DNA from: Anaeromyces robustus | Lineage: Eukaryota; Neocallimastigomycota; Neocallimastigomycetes; Neocallimastigales; Neocallimastigaceae | Direction of reading: 5' to 3' | Assembly (NCBI GenBank): GCA_002104895.1 | Contig: MCFG01000017.1 | Coordinates: 36,001-100,000, forward strand | Length of the DNA: 64,000 bases | Shown here: positions 35,241 to 48,265 of the stretch, one piece after another | Layout of the letters: every line of letters starts with the position of its first letter | Numbering within the stretch: the first letter of the stretch is position 1 | The notes under the pieces: model-generated | Seen by the model: the letters and a program-made list of their open reading frames with translations, nothing else | Databases searched by the model: none | Told to the model about the DNA's origin: nothing | Position numbers and translations under genes: made by a program

Positions 35241-36820
35241 TCTAATTAAACTCACCCTTGGGTAATCATCATCATTTCTTATAAAAAGGATATGATTCTG
35301 AAGTTCCTTGTGGTTGAAGTAATATATCACAATTACTGTTTTGAAACATTATTTTATTTTTTTTATATATTAAATATTTACTATAAATTTTTTTAAAATA
35401 GAATATTCTTTTTTTTTTATAATCTATTTTATTAAATGTACTAAATTCTAAATGTATTAATAATATTTATAATTAATAAAAATATAGAAGGGTATTCTCT
35501 TCCTTTAATTTAATATATATATATATTTCTAAAATAACTTTTTTTTCGACATTACTAGAGGTTTCTCTACGAATTTGTTACTAATTTTGTCCTCTGAAAT
35601 TCGTAAAATAGTTATTTCTATGAAAAATAATAAAAAAAAAAAAAAAAAAAAACCCCGGGTCATGATAGTAATTCAATTTATATATATTTATAAAGCCTTT
35701 TTTCATTGATCCTAAAATTGAAAGAAAAATATATTAATCCTTCAAAATATTTTGAAATTATCTTTAAAATTTAGAATATTTTTTCTTTTTTTTTTACCTC
35801 ATAATACTATATTATTTAAAGAGGTATAAAATCAGGATAGTACCCTTTAATAATTCCATATTATTTTTAATCAGAAATATATTACGTTATCCTTAATATT
35901 AAACATTTTATAATATATATATGGAATTTTTAGCTAGTTTTTATTTATTATTAAGAGTTATTAATGCATATATATCTAATACTTTTATTAATATAAAATT
36001 ATAATAATAATAATAATAAAAATAAAAGAAAGAAAGAAAGAAGGTTTATGCTCTTTCTATAATTTAAATATAAATAAAAAAAATTCATAGAATTAATTCA
36101 CCTTAATAAAAAAAAAATGAGTCGTAATATATAAAACTATTTTTTATATTTTATTAAGATATAGTTGAGTTTTCATAGTTTAGATATTAGTTCCAACTAT
36201 AAAAAAAATAATAATAATATAAAATTATAATGATCAAGTATGCTTAACAGTTAAAATCAAAAAAAAAAAAAAAAAAATTGTAAAATATTAATTTAAAAAA
36301 TTATTTATTAATTATTTAAAATACTGTTTTTCAAAAATAAAATGAAATAAAACAAAAAGTATAAATTAATTATAATTATTATTATAATAATAATTATTAT
36401 TAATTAATAATTTTTTTATATTAAGTCTACTTTATCTAAACTAATAAAAAAAAAAAAAAAAAACTTAATTATAAATAATAAGTATTCTATGTGTAAATAA
36501 TAAAAATAAGTGTTAGTGTTAATAATATATATTTTCATTATTATTTATGATTTTAAATTTTTAATTTTAAATTATTGTTATATTATTGAGTAATATGTTT
36601 TTTATTATTTAACATATTTTTAATAAGAATTCAATTAATTTAAAGGTTTCTGTTTTTGTTTTTATTTATTTGTTTGTTTGTTCTTTTTTTTTCATATATA
36701 CTCTTTTTTTTTCATTGTTAAATGAAATTAAAAAAAATATCAGAATTTAAAGTATAAAAAAAAATAGCTATATATTTTTAACATATATAATTATTAATAT
36801 TAGATAGCAAAAAAAAAAAA
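35241..36820. other. AT-rich spacer upstream of the ankyrin gene
   Basis: Contains an A run ending in CCCCGGG near 35640-35660 and a short GAAA repeat near 36025-36043. No coding region is evident. The last 60 bases before the ATG are A-rich. Confidence 0.5.
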
Positions 36821-39800
36821 ATGATTTCAGATGTAAAAGATAATATATTATATTGGATAAGTAACAATGAATTAAGTGAACTTAAAAAATATATTAAAAA
36901 TAATAATATAATACTACAGGAATTTAATAAGGAAGATCCTGACTTATTAATAGAAGCTATTGAAAATAATGCGTCAATTGAAATTATTAATTTTATTATC
37001 CAAGAATGTTCATACACAACTTTAAATTATACATATAAAACGAGGAAAATAATAAATATTAATAATGGAAATAATAATAATCAAGAGAAAAGTATAATTC
37101 AATATAAAGTTCCTCTTTTTACAGCAATTAAATTAGGAAAATTTAATATAGCTAATATATTAATAAAAAATAAGGCTGATATTAACTATAAATTGGTGGT
37201 TGAAGTTAATGATAAAAATAACGATAATGATAAGAGAAAAGTATTAACAGTCATTAGTTATTTATGTATGTTAGAAAATGATACCTACGATATTGAACTT
37301 TCAATGAAAAAAATAAAATATATTTTAAGTAAAGGATTTTCTGTAAATAACATTACTACTGATTTAATTGTTTTATTATTAAAAAAATGTAAAAATAATT
37401 TACTCGAACTAATATTTAAGAAATTCATTTATGACAATACTTTTATTTTAAATTTAATTACTATGGGTAAATATAAATTATTATTTTCTAAAAAACAACT
37501 TCATGAATTAATAATAAAAGAAAAAAATAAAATTGAAATTAAAGATATTATGTACATCGAAGCGTTAAAAAGTGCCTATGATATACAGTTTAAAATTATT
37601 CAAACTCTTATAGAATATGATTGTAGAGATTCAATAATTTTATTGGAAGTTATAAATAAATATAAAATTTTAGAAAAATCCGTCAAATATTATAACTATG
37701 GTTATGATTTAATGAAAAAGATATTAAATTATGAAGCCTTGGATATTAATAGTACCTATTTCGAAAATAGTTTAATACTAGCTATTAAAACTAAAAATAA
37801 TGATGTCATTCAATTATTTGAAGAACAAATAAAACGACATACCTCTAATAAAAATACATATAGAATAAATAATAATAATAATGATAATAATAATAATAAA
37901 ATTCTTAATTTAAATAGAATTTTATTAGAATTAGTTCGTAATAATAATAAAGAATTAATATCTTCTATCCTTACCAACAATTTAAATTCAAAAACCACAG
38001 AATTAAATATTGATATTAAAAATATAGATTTTGAATATATATTATTAGAAGCATGTAAAACGAATGATGTTCCTTTCATAAATTTTTTATTAAAACTATT
38101 ATTAACTTATCATTATATAGAATGTAATAATATTATTATAAAAAAATGTTTATTAAAAGCTTGTCAAAATATTCATGGTGTCGAAATCATAAAATTTTTT
38201 CTTGATATATTATTTATATATCAATTCCATATAAAAGAAGAAGAAATAATTTCAACAACAACAACAACAACAAGTACAAGTTCAAATGCAAATACAAATA
38301 CAAATATATATTTTAATATAAAAATTGATACCAAAAGTATACCATATGATACAATTTTATTAGAAGCTTGTCGAAAAAAAAGGGTGGATATAATAAAATT
38401 TATGGTAGATAGATTAATGGAAGAACATGTACTAACGGTGGATCCTAAAGTTTTTGAAAATATCATAATTGAAGGATGTAAATTAGAAAAGATAGATATT
38501 TTAAAATATATCGCTAATATAATTTTAAATCAAAATATTTTAAATCGTAAAGACATTGATTTTGAAAATATTTTATTAGAAGCTAGTAGTATGAATTATG
38601 GTAGTATTAATAATGATAAAATGAAATTTTTATTAGAAGTTATTCTTAATCAACCTATAGAATCTATTGAAAATTTTGATATAAATTATATTAAAAATTA
38701 TGAATCTTCATTTCTTTCCTTGATTCTAAATATCGCTATTAAAATTCAAAATTTAAAATTAATAAAAAGATTAGTAGAAAGTAAGGAATTAAAATATAAA
38801 ATGGATATTAATACCATGGATAAAAATAATGATTATCCTATATTTACTGCATATTTTGACCGAATAAATAACGATAAAGTAATAGGACTCGAAATATTTA
38901 ACTATTTATTGAAAGCTGGAATTAATTGTAATATAAATTATAGAGATGATTCACCTCTTTTACTTTTAGCTTTAAAAAATAAAAATTATACCAAATGTAA
39001 ATATATTTTTAAATGTAATTTAAATTTTAATGATGAATGTAACGAACAAAGACATTCTTTAATTAAAGCTATATACCAAAATGATTTTACCTTAGTTAAA
39101 AAATTAATAATGAATAATCAAAATACAATTAGTAATAGTAATAATAATAATATAAATAATTCAAATGGAAATGCAATGATAATAGAAGAGACAGAAAATA
39201 TAATAGAGGAATTAGAAATAGATAATAGAGAAACTGAAACCATAAAAATGATACATAAAAATCAAATAAATAAATATGAAAGAATCAAAACAGAAAAATA
39301 TGGTTTTCCTCCATTAATATTTTCATATTTATTAAATCGTTCAACGATTTTCCAATATCTTTTAAATCATTGTTATTATTCTTCAAAAAATTTTGTGATA
39401 CCCAAAACAACAAATAATATAATAAATATTAATGAATTAGATGATTATGGCTATAGTCTTTTACATTATGTAATATTAAAAGAAGACATACAAACATTAT
39501 CCTATCTACTAAAAAATAATAAAAAAAAATGGGAAATAAAATTAAATTATTATGAAGGAATTCATCATCGTGGAAATTCCAGTTTAGATATAGCAATTGC
39601 AATGAAAAATGATAAAATTTTAAATCTTCTTTTAAATTATAATGATAATGATAATAATGATAATGATAATAACAATGATAATAATAATAATAATTTAACT
39701 ACAACTAATGTTATTGAACTTAATCTACCTAATTATCAAGGAGAAACTCCATTAATTACACTTATTAAAAGTAATATTTATAATATTAATGAAAAATTAA

Positions 39801-40768
39801 ATATGATTGAAAATTTTATTCAACGAGGAGCTGATATTAATTTTATTAATCGTTATGAATATCAACCATTAAATTATGCTATATATGAAAAATCTGTACC
39901 ATTAGTTAAATTATTAATTGATAAAGGAGCTAATGTCAATAATCATGATGAAAATGATGACAATACCCCATTAATGTCAGCTATAGAAGTAGAATCTTTT
40001 CCTATTGTTCAATTATTAGTAGAAGCAGGAGCTGATATTAATTTCATAGATCAAAGTGGTTATAATGCTTTAGTTTATGCATTAGAAGGAAATTCCTTAG
40101 AAATGATACAATATTTAGTAGAACATGGAGCAAATATTAACCTTAGAATTGAAGATGATTATGGACGAGAAATTTCTTTATTAAATTTAGCCATTATATT
40201 AGGAAATATTAATATAGTAAAATATTTTATGGTAAAACAAGCAGAAGTTTCTTTTGAATTTGATTATACCTATTCTGATTTAATTTATGCTATACAAAAT
40301 AATGGTAAACCAGAACTTTTTAAATATTTAGCAGATTATCCTTATACTAATCAAAATCGACAAAATAATAATAGAAATGATGATAGAAATTTTTCAAATG
40401 ATAATGAAAATGATAATGAAAATGATAATGAAAATGAAAACAACAATAATTCAAATCATTTTACCGTTGAATTATTACAAACCATTATATATAGTGATTT
40501 ACAATGGAATAAATTAGAACTATTAAAATCTTTATTAAATCAACAAATAAATTTTAATGTTCGAGATATTTATGGGAATAATGCTTTAACCTATGCAATT
40601 ATAGCAAATAATGGACCTATAGTAAATTTTCTAATTGATCAAGGGAAAATGGACTTAAATAATATTAATATAAAAGGTGAAAGTTATTATGATATCAGTT
40701 ATAAGTATAGTAATACTTATTGGGGAGAAAAAATTTTTCAAAGAATTAAAACGCTTTTAAATAAATAA
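36821..40768 (+). CDS. Large ankyrin-repeat-like protein, 1315 residues, intronless
   Basis: A single open frame from ATG at 36821. The C-terminal third (about 974-1170) has clear ankyrin repeats, for example PLVKLLIDKGANVNNHDEND, PIVQLLVEAGADINFIDQSG and EMIQYLVEHGANIN, each about 33 residues apart. A weaker copy is near 97-124 (AIKLGKFNIANILIKNKADI). The middle (about 360-608) has six units of a different helical repeat built on ILLEAC......I.FLL..L. Low-complexity Asn/Asp stretches interrupt at about 350, 780, 945 and 1190. There is no signal peptide, membrane segment or enzymatic domain. Ankyrin stacks usually bind proteins, so a scaffold role is likely, but the partner is unknown. AT-rich codons match the glycosyltransferase and HIR3-like genes. 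Confidence 0.8.
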   Translation: MISDVKDNILYWISNNELSELKKYIKNNNIILQEFNKEDPDLLIEAIENNASIEIINFIIQECSYTTLNYTYKTRKIININNGNNNNQEKSIIQYKVPLFTAIKLGKFNIANILIKNKADINYKLVVEVNDKNNDNDKRKVLTVISYLCMLENDTYDIELSMKKIKYILSKGFSVNNITTDLIVLLLKKCKNNLLELIFKKFIYDNTFILNLITMGKYKLLFSKKQLHELIIKEKNKIEIKDIMYIEALKSAYDIQFKIIQTLIEYDCRDSIILLEVINKYKILEKSVKYYNYGYDLMKKILNYEALDINSTYFENSLILAIKTKNNDVIQLFEEQIKRHTSNKNTYRINNNNNDNNNNKILNLNRILLELVRNNNKELISSILTNNLNSKTTELNIDIKNIDFEYILLEACKTNDVPFINFLLKLLLTYHYIECNNIIIKKCLLKACQNIHGVEIIKFFLDILFIYQFHIKEEEIISTTTTTTSTSSNANTNTNIYFNIKIDTKSIPYDTILLEACRKKRVDIIKFMVDRLMEEHVLTVDPKVFENIIIEGCKLEKIDILKYIANIILNQNILNRKDIDFENILLEASSMNYGSINNDKMKFLLEVILNQPIESIENFDINYIKNYESSFLSLILNIAIKIQNLKLIKRLVESKELKYKMDINTMDKNNDYPIFTAYFDRINNDKVIGLEIFNYLLKAGINCNINYRDDSPLLLLALKNKNYTKCKYIFKCNLNFNDECNEQRHSLIKAIYQNDFTLVKKLIMNNQNTISNSNNNNINNSNGNAMIIEETENIIEELEIDNRETETIKMIHKNQINKYERIKTEKYGFPPLIFSYLLNRSTIFQYLLNHCYYSSKNFVIPKTTNNIININELDDYGYSLLHYVILKEDIQTLSYLLKNNKKKWEIKLNYYEGIHHRGNSSLDIAIAMKNDKILNLLLNYNDNDNNDNDNNNDNNNNNLTTTNVIELNLPNYQGETPLITLIKSNIYNINEKLNMIENFIQRGADINFINRYEYQPLNYAIYEKSVPLVKLLIDKGANVNNHDENDDNTPLMSAIEVESFPIVQLLVEAGADINFIDQSGYNALVYALEGNSLEMIQYLVEHGANINLRIEDDYGREISLLNLAIILGNINIVKYFMVKQAEVSFEFDYTYSDLIYAIQNNGKPELFKYLADYPYTNQNRQNNNRNDDRNFSNDNENDNENDNENENNNNSNHFTVELLQTIIYSDLQWNKLELLKSLLNQQINFNVRDIYGNNALTYAIIANNGPIVNFLIDQGKMDLNNINIKGESYYDISYKYSNTYWGEKIFQRIKTLLNK

Positions 40769-41804
40769 TAAATAATTAATAAATTAAAAAATATATAATA
40801 AAATTAATTTATTAAAAATTTAAAGAAAAAAAAATAAAAAAAAAATCTATAATATAAAATAAAATATCTTATTTATCATCAATATAACTTAACAAGAATT
40901 AAAAACTGTAATATAAAATATGATTATTTATATATTTATATATTTATCATTAATATAATTTGATAATTGAAACATAACAATATCATAAAATATATAATAT
41001 ATAAATAAGAAATCTATTTTTTTTTATTAATCTATTACTATATATATATATATTTTTTACTAATATATTATATTGAAATATTTAAAAATAAAAATGACAC
41101 AAAGTACCTTTCGTCAATTAATTATATAGTTATAAATAACTGTTTATGTATATATGAATAATGATATCAATACTAATAATAATAAATAATAATTCTATTA
41201 TTTTTATTATAACTATTTATATTTATAAAATTTATAATATTTAAATTTTTTTCTAATAATTAGAATTAAATATTTCTAGAAGATTTAATTACTATGTATA
41301 ATTTTGTTTGTCTATTAAACAAAAAAATAATAATTAAATATTATTATTATTTAAAAAGAAAAAAAGAAAGAAAGAAAAACTAATTATTGTAGGAAATAAT
41401 AAATGTTATTTGTAAATAATAATAATTAAATATAAAACACTCATATAAACTATCTCATTAATTTAATAAAAATATTTAATTGTCGAACATAGAATAAACA
41501 AAAATAAACAAAAAATAGAATATTATTTCTTTTATCGTTTCTTTTCTTTTCTTTTTTTTTCAAATGATAATTATAATATAGGTTTTTTTAATAAAACATT
41601 TAAATAACTGATATATGTAATTAATGGACAATTAAAACATTAAATTAAATATATAAAATATTGATATATACAAAAGAAACCTTTATATATTTAACATACC
41701 ATACAATTCTAAATATTAAAAATGACTATTATCAATTAGACCTTGAGAATACTATATTTTATAATATTATTACTATTACAATTATTTTTACTATTCACTA
41801 TTAC

Positions 41805-42075
<271 letters not shown>

Positions 42076-43576
42076 TTTATTATTATTTATTTATAATTAA
42101 GTACAAATATATTATTTTACCATATATGTATTTATAAAATTAAAATTTATATAAAAAAAACAATAATTTGTTTATATATATATTATACCTAAATAATTAA
42201 TATAATTACTCATAAATTGAACATTCTTTACTTTAAAATAATTGGTTAATTAATAAAATTTTGTTATTATTGTTAGTTTCATTAAAATACTAAATTTTCT
42301 TTTTCTTTTTTTTTTTTTTTCTTTTTAATATTCTTCATCTTTTTCTATTTCCTTTTTCATTTCTTATTTCCTATATTAGTATATATATATACATATATTT
42401 GTAAAAAATATTGAATTTACAATAAAAAGCATAAGGTTCATTTATGACATTCTTATAGGTTTCTAATATACTTTACTTATTAATAGTTATTGTATAAAAA
42501 TTTTTTTTAACTTATTCGTTTATTATTTATTATTTTACTTCTACATTATTTAATAACTATTCTTATTATTTATTGTTATTATAAATATTATTTTTTATTG
42601 TTTTATTTAATAAGAAAAAAAATGTTATTAATACATATTTCACATATTCTAACAAAATATTAAATAATTTAGTGGCTGAGTTATATAATACAAAAATTCT
42701 TTATATTTTTAAATAGTATTTAATTATTATTTCTTTTTTTACTATAAAATTGTAAATTAAAATAATAAACAGTATTATTATAAAAAACATTAAAACCTGT
42801 ATATATATATATATATTTATGTATTTTTATAAAAACTATTGCACCTATTAAATAACTAATGATATTGTCATATTATTTAAATTTACTCAGTAATAATAAT
42901 ATTATTTATAAATATTATTTATTATTATTAATGTACATAAAATGAATAAAAAATAGTATGATATATATTATAAAAAATAATTAATATTTTATAGTTAGAA
43001 ATATTTCATAATATTATCATTCTAATTACAAAAAAAAAATTATAAAAAAATTTTGTAATATATATATAATACTAAACTCAAAAATTATATATATATATAA
43101 ATTGCAAATAATAGATCGCTTAACCTTTTTTTTTTTGACTTTTTAAAAAAAAAATACTTTATTATTGGACTTTTTATACTTTTAAATACGATATAAAGAT
43201 TTTTTAATTTAAAAAAAAGAAAAAAGAAAAAAACTAATTTGTCCAAATAATATTCAATAAATGTATTATTATATCCATCACTAAAAATAAATTATTATTT
43301 TAATTAATTATTACAAAAAAATTAATATATTTAATAAAATTTATTGATTAAAATTGGAAAAATATTATTTTAATAAATTACTCCAATTTAAATTTATTAT
43401 TAAATAAAGTTTTGTATTAACTTCTTTGTTAAGTACAAAATAAACATTTTTGGAATTAAATTTTTAATATAACTATGTATGTAAAGTATAAATAAATGAA
43501 AAATTAAAAAATAAAAAAAAGAAAATAGAAAATAGAAAAAAAAGCCTATTCGAAAATTGAACTATAATTATAAATT

Positions 43577-43679
43577 GATCAAAAATTATAAAAACTATTA
43601 TATCGAAAATAAAACAAAACAAAATAAGATCAAAAATTATAAAAACTATTATATCGAAAATAAAACAAAACAAAATAAT
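43577..43679. repeat. Two tandem copies of a 51-bp unit
   Basis: GATCAAAAATTATAAAAACT starts at 43577 and again at 43628, and each copy runs through TATATCGAAAATAAAACAAA. The period of 51 bases is a multiple of three, so an open frame crosses both copies on the minus strand. The copies are nearly identical, a recent tandem duplication. Confidence 0.85.
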
Positions 43680-44152
43680 ATCAAACACAATAATAACTTT
43701 CATATATTTCAATAGAATAAATTGAATAAAAATATCTTGATAATATAATTAGAAATATATTATATTATATTATTTATAATATATAACAATAACAAAAAAA
43801 AAAAGATTCATTTATTAATAAATACAACGAAATTAAGTAGTTGTACAAAACATTCTATATAGAAACAATAAAAACATTAAACATTATAATTTAAAATTGA
43901 AAATTTCTGTTTCAGTTTTTTTATTTTCAAAAAACAAATTTTATTTACAAAATTATTTTGACTTTATTCAATATAATCAAATTTTATATGAGTTAAACTG
44001 AATTTTTATTTTGCAATTAAACTCATTAAATGTATTTTTATTTTTATTAATATAAAGTTTCTATTATATATTTATATATTTTTTTTTTCCTTTAATAAAA
44101 AAATTATCATATGAAGTAAAAAAAAATTAATTAGACTAACACACTGGTGCCC

Positions 44153-44198
44153 ATAATCATTATTATTTCATATGATAATATGAAATAATAATGATTAT
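44153..44198. repeat. Perfect 21-bp hairpin with GATA loop
   Basis: 44153-44173 (ATAATCATTATTATTTCATA plus T) is the exact reverse complement of 44178-44198, with a four-base loop. The 12 bases to its left, ACACTGGTGCCC, are unusually GC-rich for this desert. It could be part of a small element or a structured RNA. No coding neighbour is within 3 kb. Confidence 0.7.
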
Positions 44199-44401
44199 AA
44201 AATAAACAGTAATAATTTGAAATTTTTTATTAAAATTATTAAGTTTCAATTTAATTACTAATAAATAATTATAATTAAAAAAAAAACATGGATTAAATTT
44301 GTTTTATTATTATTATTATTATTATTATTAGGTTTATTTCTCATCATTTTTTGTTTTTAATTTTATATTTTTCAAAATTTTTAAACCTTTTATCTATTAA
44401 T

Positions 44402-44409
44402 TTATCTAT

Positions 44410-44461
<52 letters not shown>

Positions 44462-44462
44462 T

Positions 44463-44498
<36 letters not shown>

Positions 44499-44499
44499 T

Positions 44500-44550
<51 letters not shown>

Positions 44551-44553
44551 TTA
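44402..44553 (+). repeat. (TTTA)n arrays, three blocks
   Basis: Three TTTA blocks are joined by single-unit breaks (TTTAA). Confidence 0.9.
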
Positions 44554-46148
44554 TTTTGTGTCTAATAAAAAATATACTTAATTTTCCATTTATAAACTTA
44601 AAAAAATATAATTTTTTATTTGCTCAAATTTTTTATTTTGTTTCAAAAAGAAAAAAAAACCATACTATCTTTACATCAAATATAAACCCTTCATATATTA
44701 AAGTATTTTAAATAATAAGAATAATAAACTTTTTTTTTTTAGATAGGTTTAAAATTATGATAATAAAAAGTAATTAGTAAAAAATAAAATATTAATTATT
44801 TAATTATTATACATTTTTTCTTGTTTCATATATTAAAATATATTGATAGTATATTCTAGTATTTTAAAAAATAAATTAAAATAACATAATTATAATTATA
44901 TTACTAATATTTGCAGATTATTCTTTGAATTTTCTCTTCAGTAATAATTATAATTATTATTATTTTTATTTAAACATTCCATATTTAAAAGTTTGATTAA
45001 TATTTATAAATATATTTATATTTATATTAATTTTTATAAAAATAATTATACTATATTGATTACATAATAACAATAAAGTAAATAATTCTATATACGTTTC
45101 TTTTTTAACTTTATTAATAATATTATTTTTTTATTTAGATTTTTTTTATAAAAAATTAAAAAAAAAAAAAAAAAAAAAGTAGAAGCATACTTTTTAAAAT
45201 ACAACACAATTACATATATTAATATTATCATGATAATCTTGAAAGATATTCTATTATATATATTAATAATATTTATTATATTATATATTACTAATGTATT
45301 ATAATATATGATAATATATTATAATATATTTATAATTAAGTATATACTTACATATTTATAATATATTAATATATATTAAATAACATATATTTTTAGTGAT
45401 TATTCTTTTAATATGTACTATTTACTATTTATTCAGTTTTTTTTTTTTTTATTTTTTTATTTTTTTTTTATTTTTTTTGAATTTTTATATACTTAATTAT
45501 TTGAATGATTTTTTTTTATATTCTCATATATTTCTAATATTTATAATTATAATTCATAATCACTTTCACACTTTCTAACAATTTTTTTTATAGAATATAA
45601 TTTATACATAAATTGAAGTCATTTAATCTATATTATATGAATGAATGGATAAATCACTTAAACAAATTCTTTATATATTATACATTTTATATATAAATAA
45701 TATAAATAATATTATACATAAATAATATAAATATTTATATATAATAATATAATAATAATATATTATAATGTATTGTTATAATTTTCTATCTTTATCTTAT
45801 TTACATATCTATGTTAATATAAATTATTATTAAATAGCATTTAGTTTTTACTCTAAATTTCATAATATTTTGTGGTTTTCCTATAAAAAAATGAATACAG
45901 GTAATGTTGTTTTTTTTATTATTATTATTTTCACTAAAAAATTAATAAATAAAAATATTATAAAAAATCTAGATTATTATTGATATTGAAATTGATATAT
46001 AAATATTAATAAATAAACAGAAGGCTTTCATTATTTACATCATACATTATTTAATATTATTTTTCGCAATACTTTTAATATTGTTAAATTAAAATATTAT
46101 AATTTTTTTAAAAATTAAAATATTTATGGTATTTTGATTTTAATTAAA

Positions 46149-46175
46149 TCACCAATATTAGCGTACCATTGGTGA
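46149..46175. repeat. 8-bp stem hairpin
   Basis: TCACCAAT (46149-46156) pairs with ATTGGTGA (46168-46175) around an 11-base loop. It is small but has more GC than its surroundings. Confidence 0.45.
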
Positions 46176-46790
46176 AATAAAAATAAAAAAAATAAAAATA
46201 AATAAAAAAAAGTTGAACAAAAAGTTAATACGTAATAAATATTTTTATTGTTATAATTATAAAATAGAAAAAAAATAAAATAAAATAAATAGAAATAAAA
46301 AATAAAATAAAAAAAAAACTTTTTTTTTGTTTTATATTATAATATTTCAAAAATGAATTCTCTTTTTAAAATAATTTATATAAAATATTAACCATTATAA
46401 ATATAATTAACTGTCACAAAGAAATAACAATAACAATAACAAACTTTATTATTATTATAAATAAAAAAATTATTTATTAATAATATATTATTAATTATAT
46501 TCTTTTTAAATGGAATGATAAAATAATAACTAATAAAAAGTAAATAAAAAAAATTAAAAAATCTTGGTTTAGTAAATAAATAAATTTAATTAATTGTTAT
46601 TATTTTTAATATTTATTTAATTTACTGTTTAATTTCTTAAGTTCATTAATGCAATAAAAATAAATACAAATATATACATATATATTATAATAGAAAATGA
46701 TATGAAAATATTTAATAAAACTTAATATAAAATATATATTTATATAAATAATATAATAAATGATACAAAAAATATTTATATATAAAATAT

Positions 46791-46854
<64 letters not shown>

Positions 46855-46911
46855 TTCATTTATTTATTTATTTATTTAGTTAGTTAGTTATTTATTTATT
46901 TATTTACTAAT

Positions 46912-46962
<51 letters not shown>

Positions 46963-47040
46963 TTCATTTATTTATTTATTTATTTATTTAGTTAGTTAGT
47001 TTGTTAGTTAGTTAGCTAATTAATTAGTTAGTTAGTTAGT
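46791..47040 (+). repeat. (TTTA)n array degrading into (GTTA)n
   Basis: Long TTTA runs carry two inserts of GTTA/GTTAG units (46878-46890 and 46989-47040). The GTTA units mark local spread of a point variant through the array. Confidence 0.9.
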
Positions 47041-47551
47041 TATTTTTCTACATTATATTTTATTAAATTCCCAAATAAGTAAATGGTAATAAATAATTAA
47101 TTGAATTTAATATATTTATATTAATATAAATGAACATATAATCATAAGCATATCTTTTTGAATTATTATAAATAATTTATATTTATATATTAGGTACAAT
47201 ATATAAAATATATCAACAATATACTTTATATTTCTACTTAGATATTAATATAAATAATTAATTCTAATATATACAATGCCAATATTAAAAAATATATATA
47301 ATAATTCTTTTTATAATAAAAATCTTAATATATATAAATAAACAAATTAGAATATATAAATAGTGTTAATAGAAATAAATAAATACTTTATTAAAATATA
47401 TTTATTTAAGAAAATAAATGAATGCAAAAGAAAAAAATCAATACATTGTACTCTAAGAAAAAAAAAACATAGAAAGCATTGTGAATATAAAATGAAATAG
47501 TAAATTACATCAGTTAATTTCATATATAATATTAATACAATATTTACATTT

Positions 47552-47725
<174 letters not shown>

Positions 47726-48103
47726 TTGTTTATTCGTTAATTATATATAAAATTTATAATAATATAATATAAGAATATAAATAAATAATTCTATAAGCTA
47801 TTATAAAAAAGGTTGATGACTTTTCAACACTCATAAAAAAATTAAGAATAAAGAAATCGTAATAATTTTGTATTTGTTTTTTTTAAAAAAAAATAATTAT
47901 TAATAAAATTTTGTTAAATTAAATTATAATATTTAATATATGTAGAATATATATATAATATATCCGTAACTTTATTAATTAATATTTAATATATCATACA
48001 GAAATTGAATATATTATTGGATTAAAATAATATACATATAAGTTATTTAATTTTAATATATATTGTACACACTTTTTAATTATTAAAAACTAATATCTTC
48101 ATA

Positions 48104-48175
48104 TATAAATATCAAATTTCTTTCCTTTTTTTTTTTTTTTTTTTTGTTCTTCAACCAAAAAAAAATATATTTGGT
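48104..48175 (+). promoter_or_regulatory. Probable promoter/5' leader elements of GH1 copy B
   Basis: TATAAATA at 48104-48111 is followed by TCAAATTTC, a T-rich pyrimidine tract and TTCAACCAAAA ... ATTTGGT at 48150-48175. The same series precedes GH1 copy A at 21346-21413. The distance from TATAAATA to the ATG is about 160 bases here and about 145 in copy A. Function is inferred from conservation between two otherwise AT-tract flanks. Confidence 0.5.
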
Positions 48176-48265
48176 GTAAAAAATAATAAAAATAAAAAAA
48201 TAAAAAATAAAATAAATAAAAAAAAAAAAAAATATTTAATTTAAGATATACTTAATATTTAAAAA

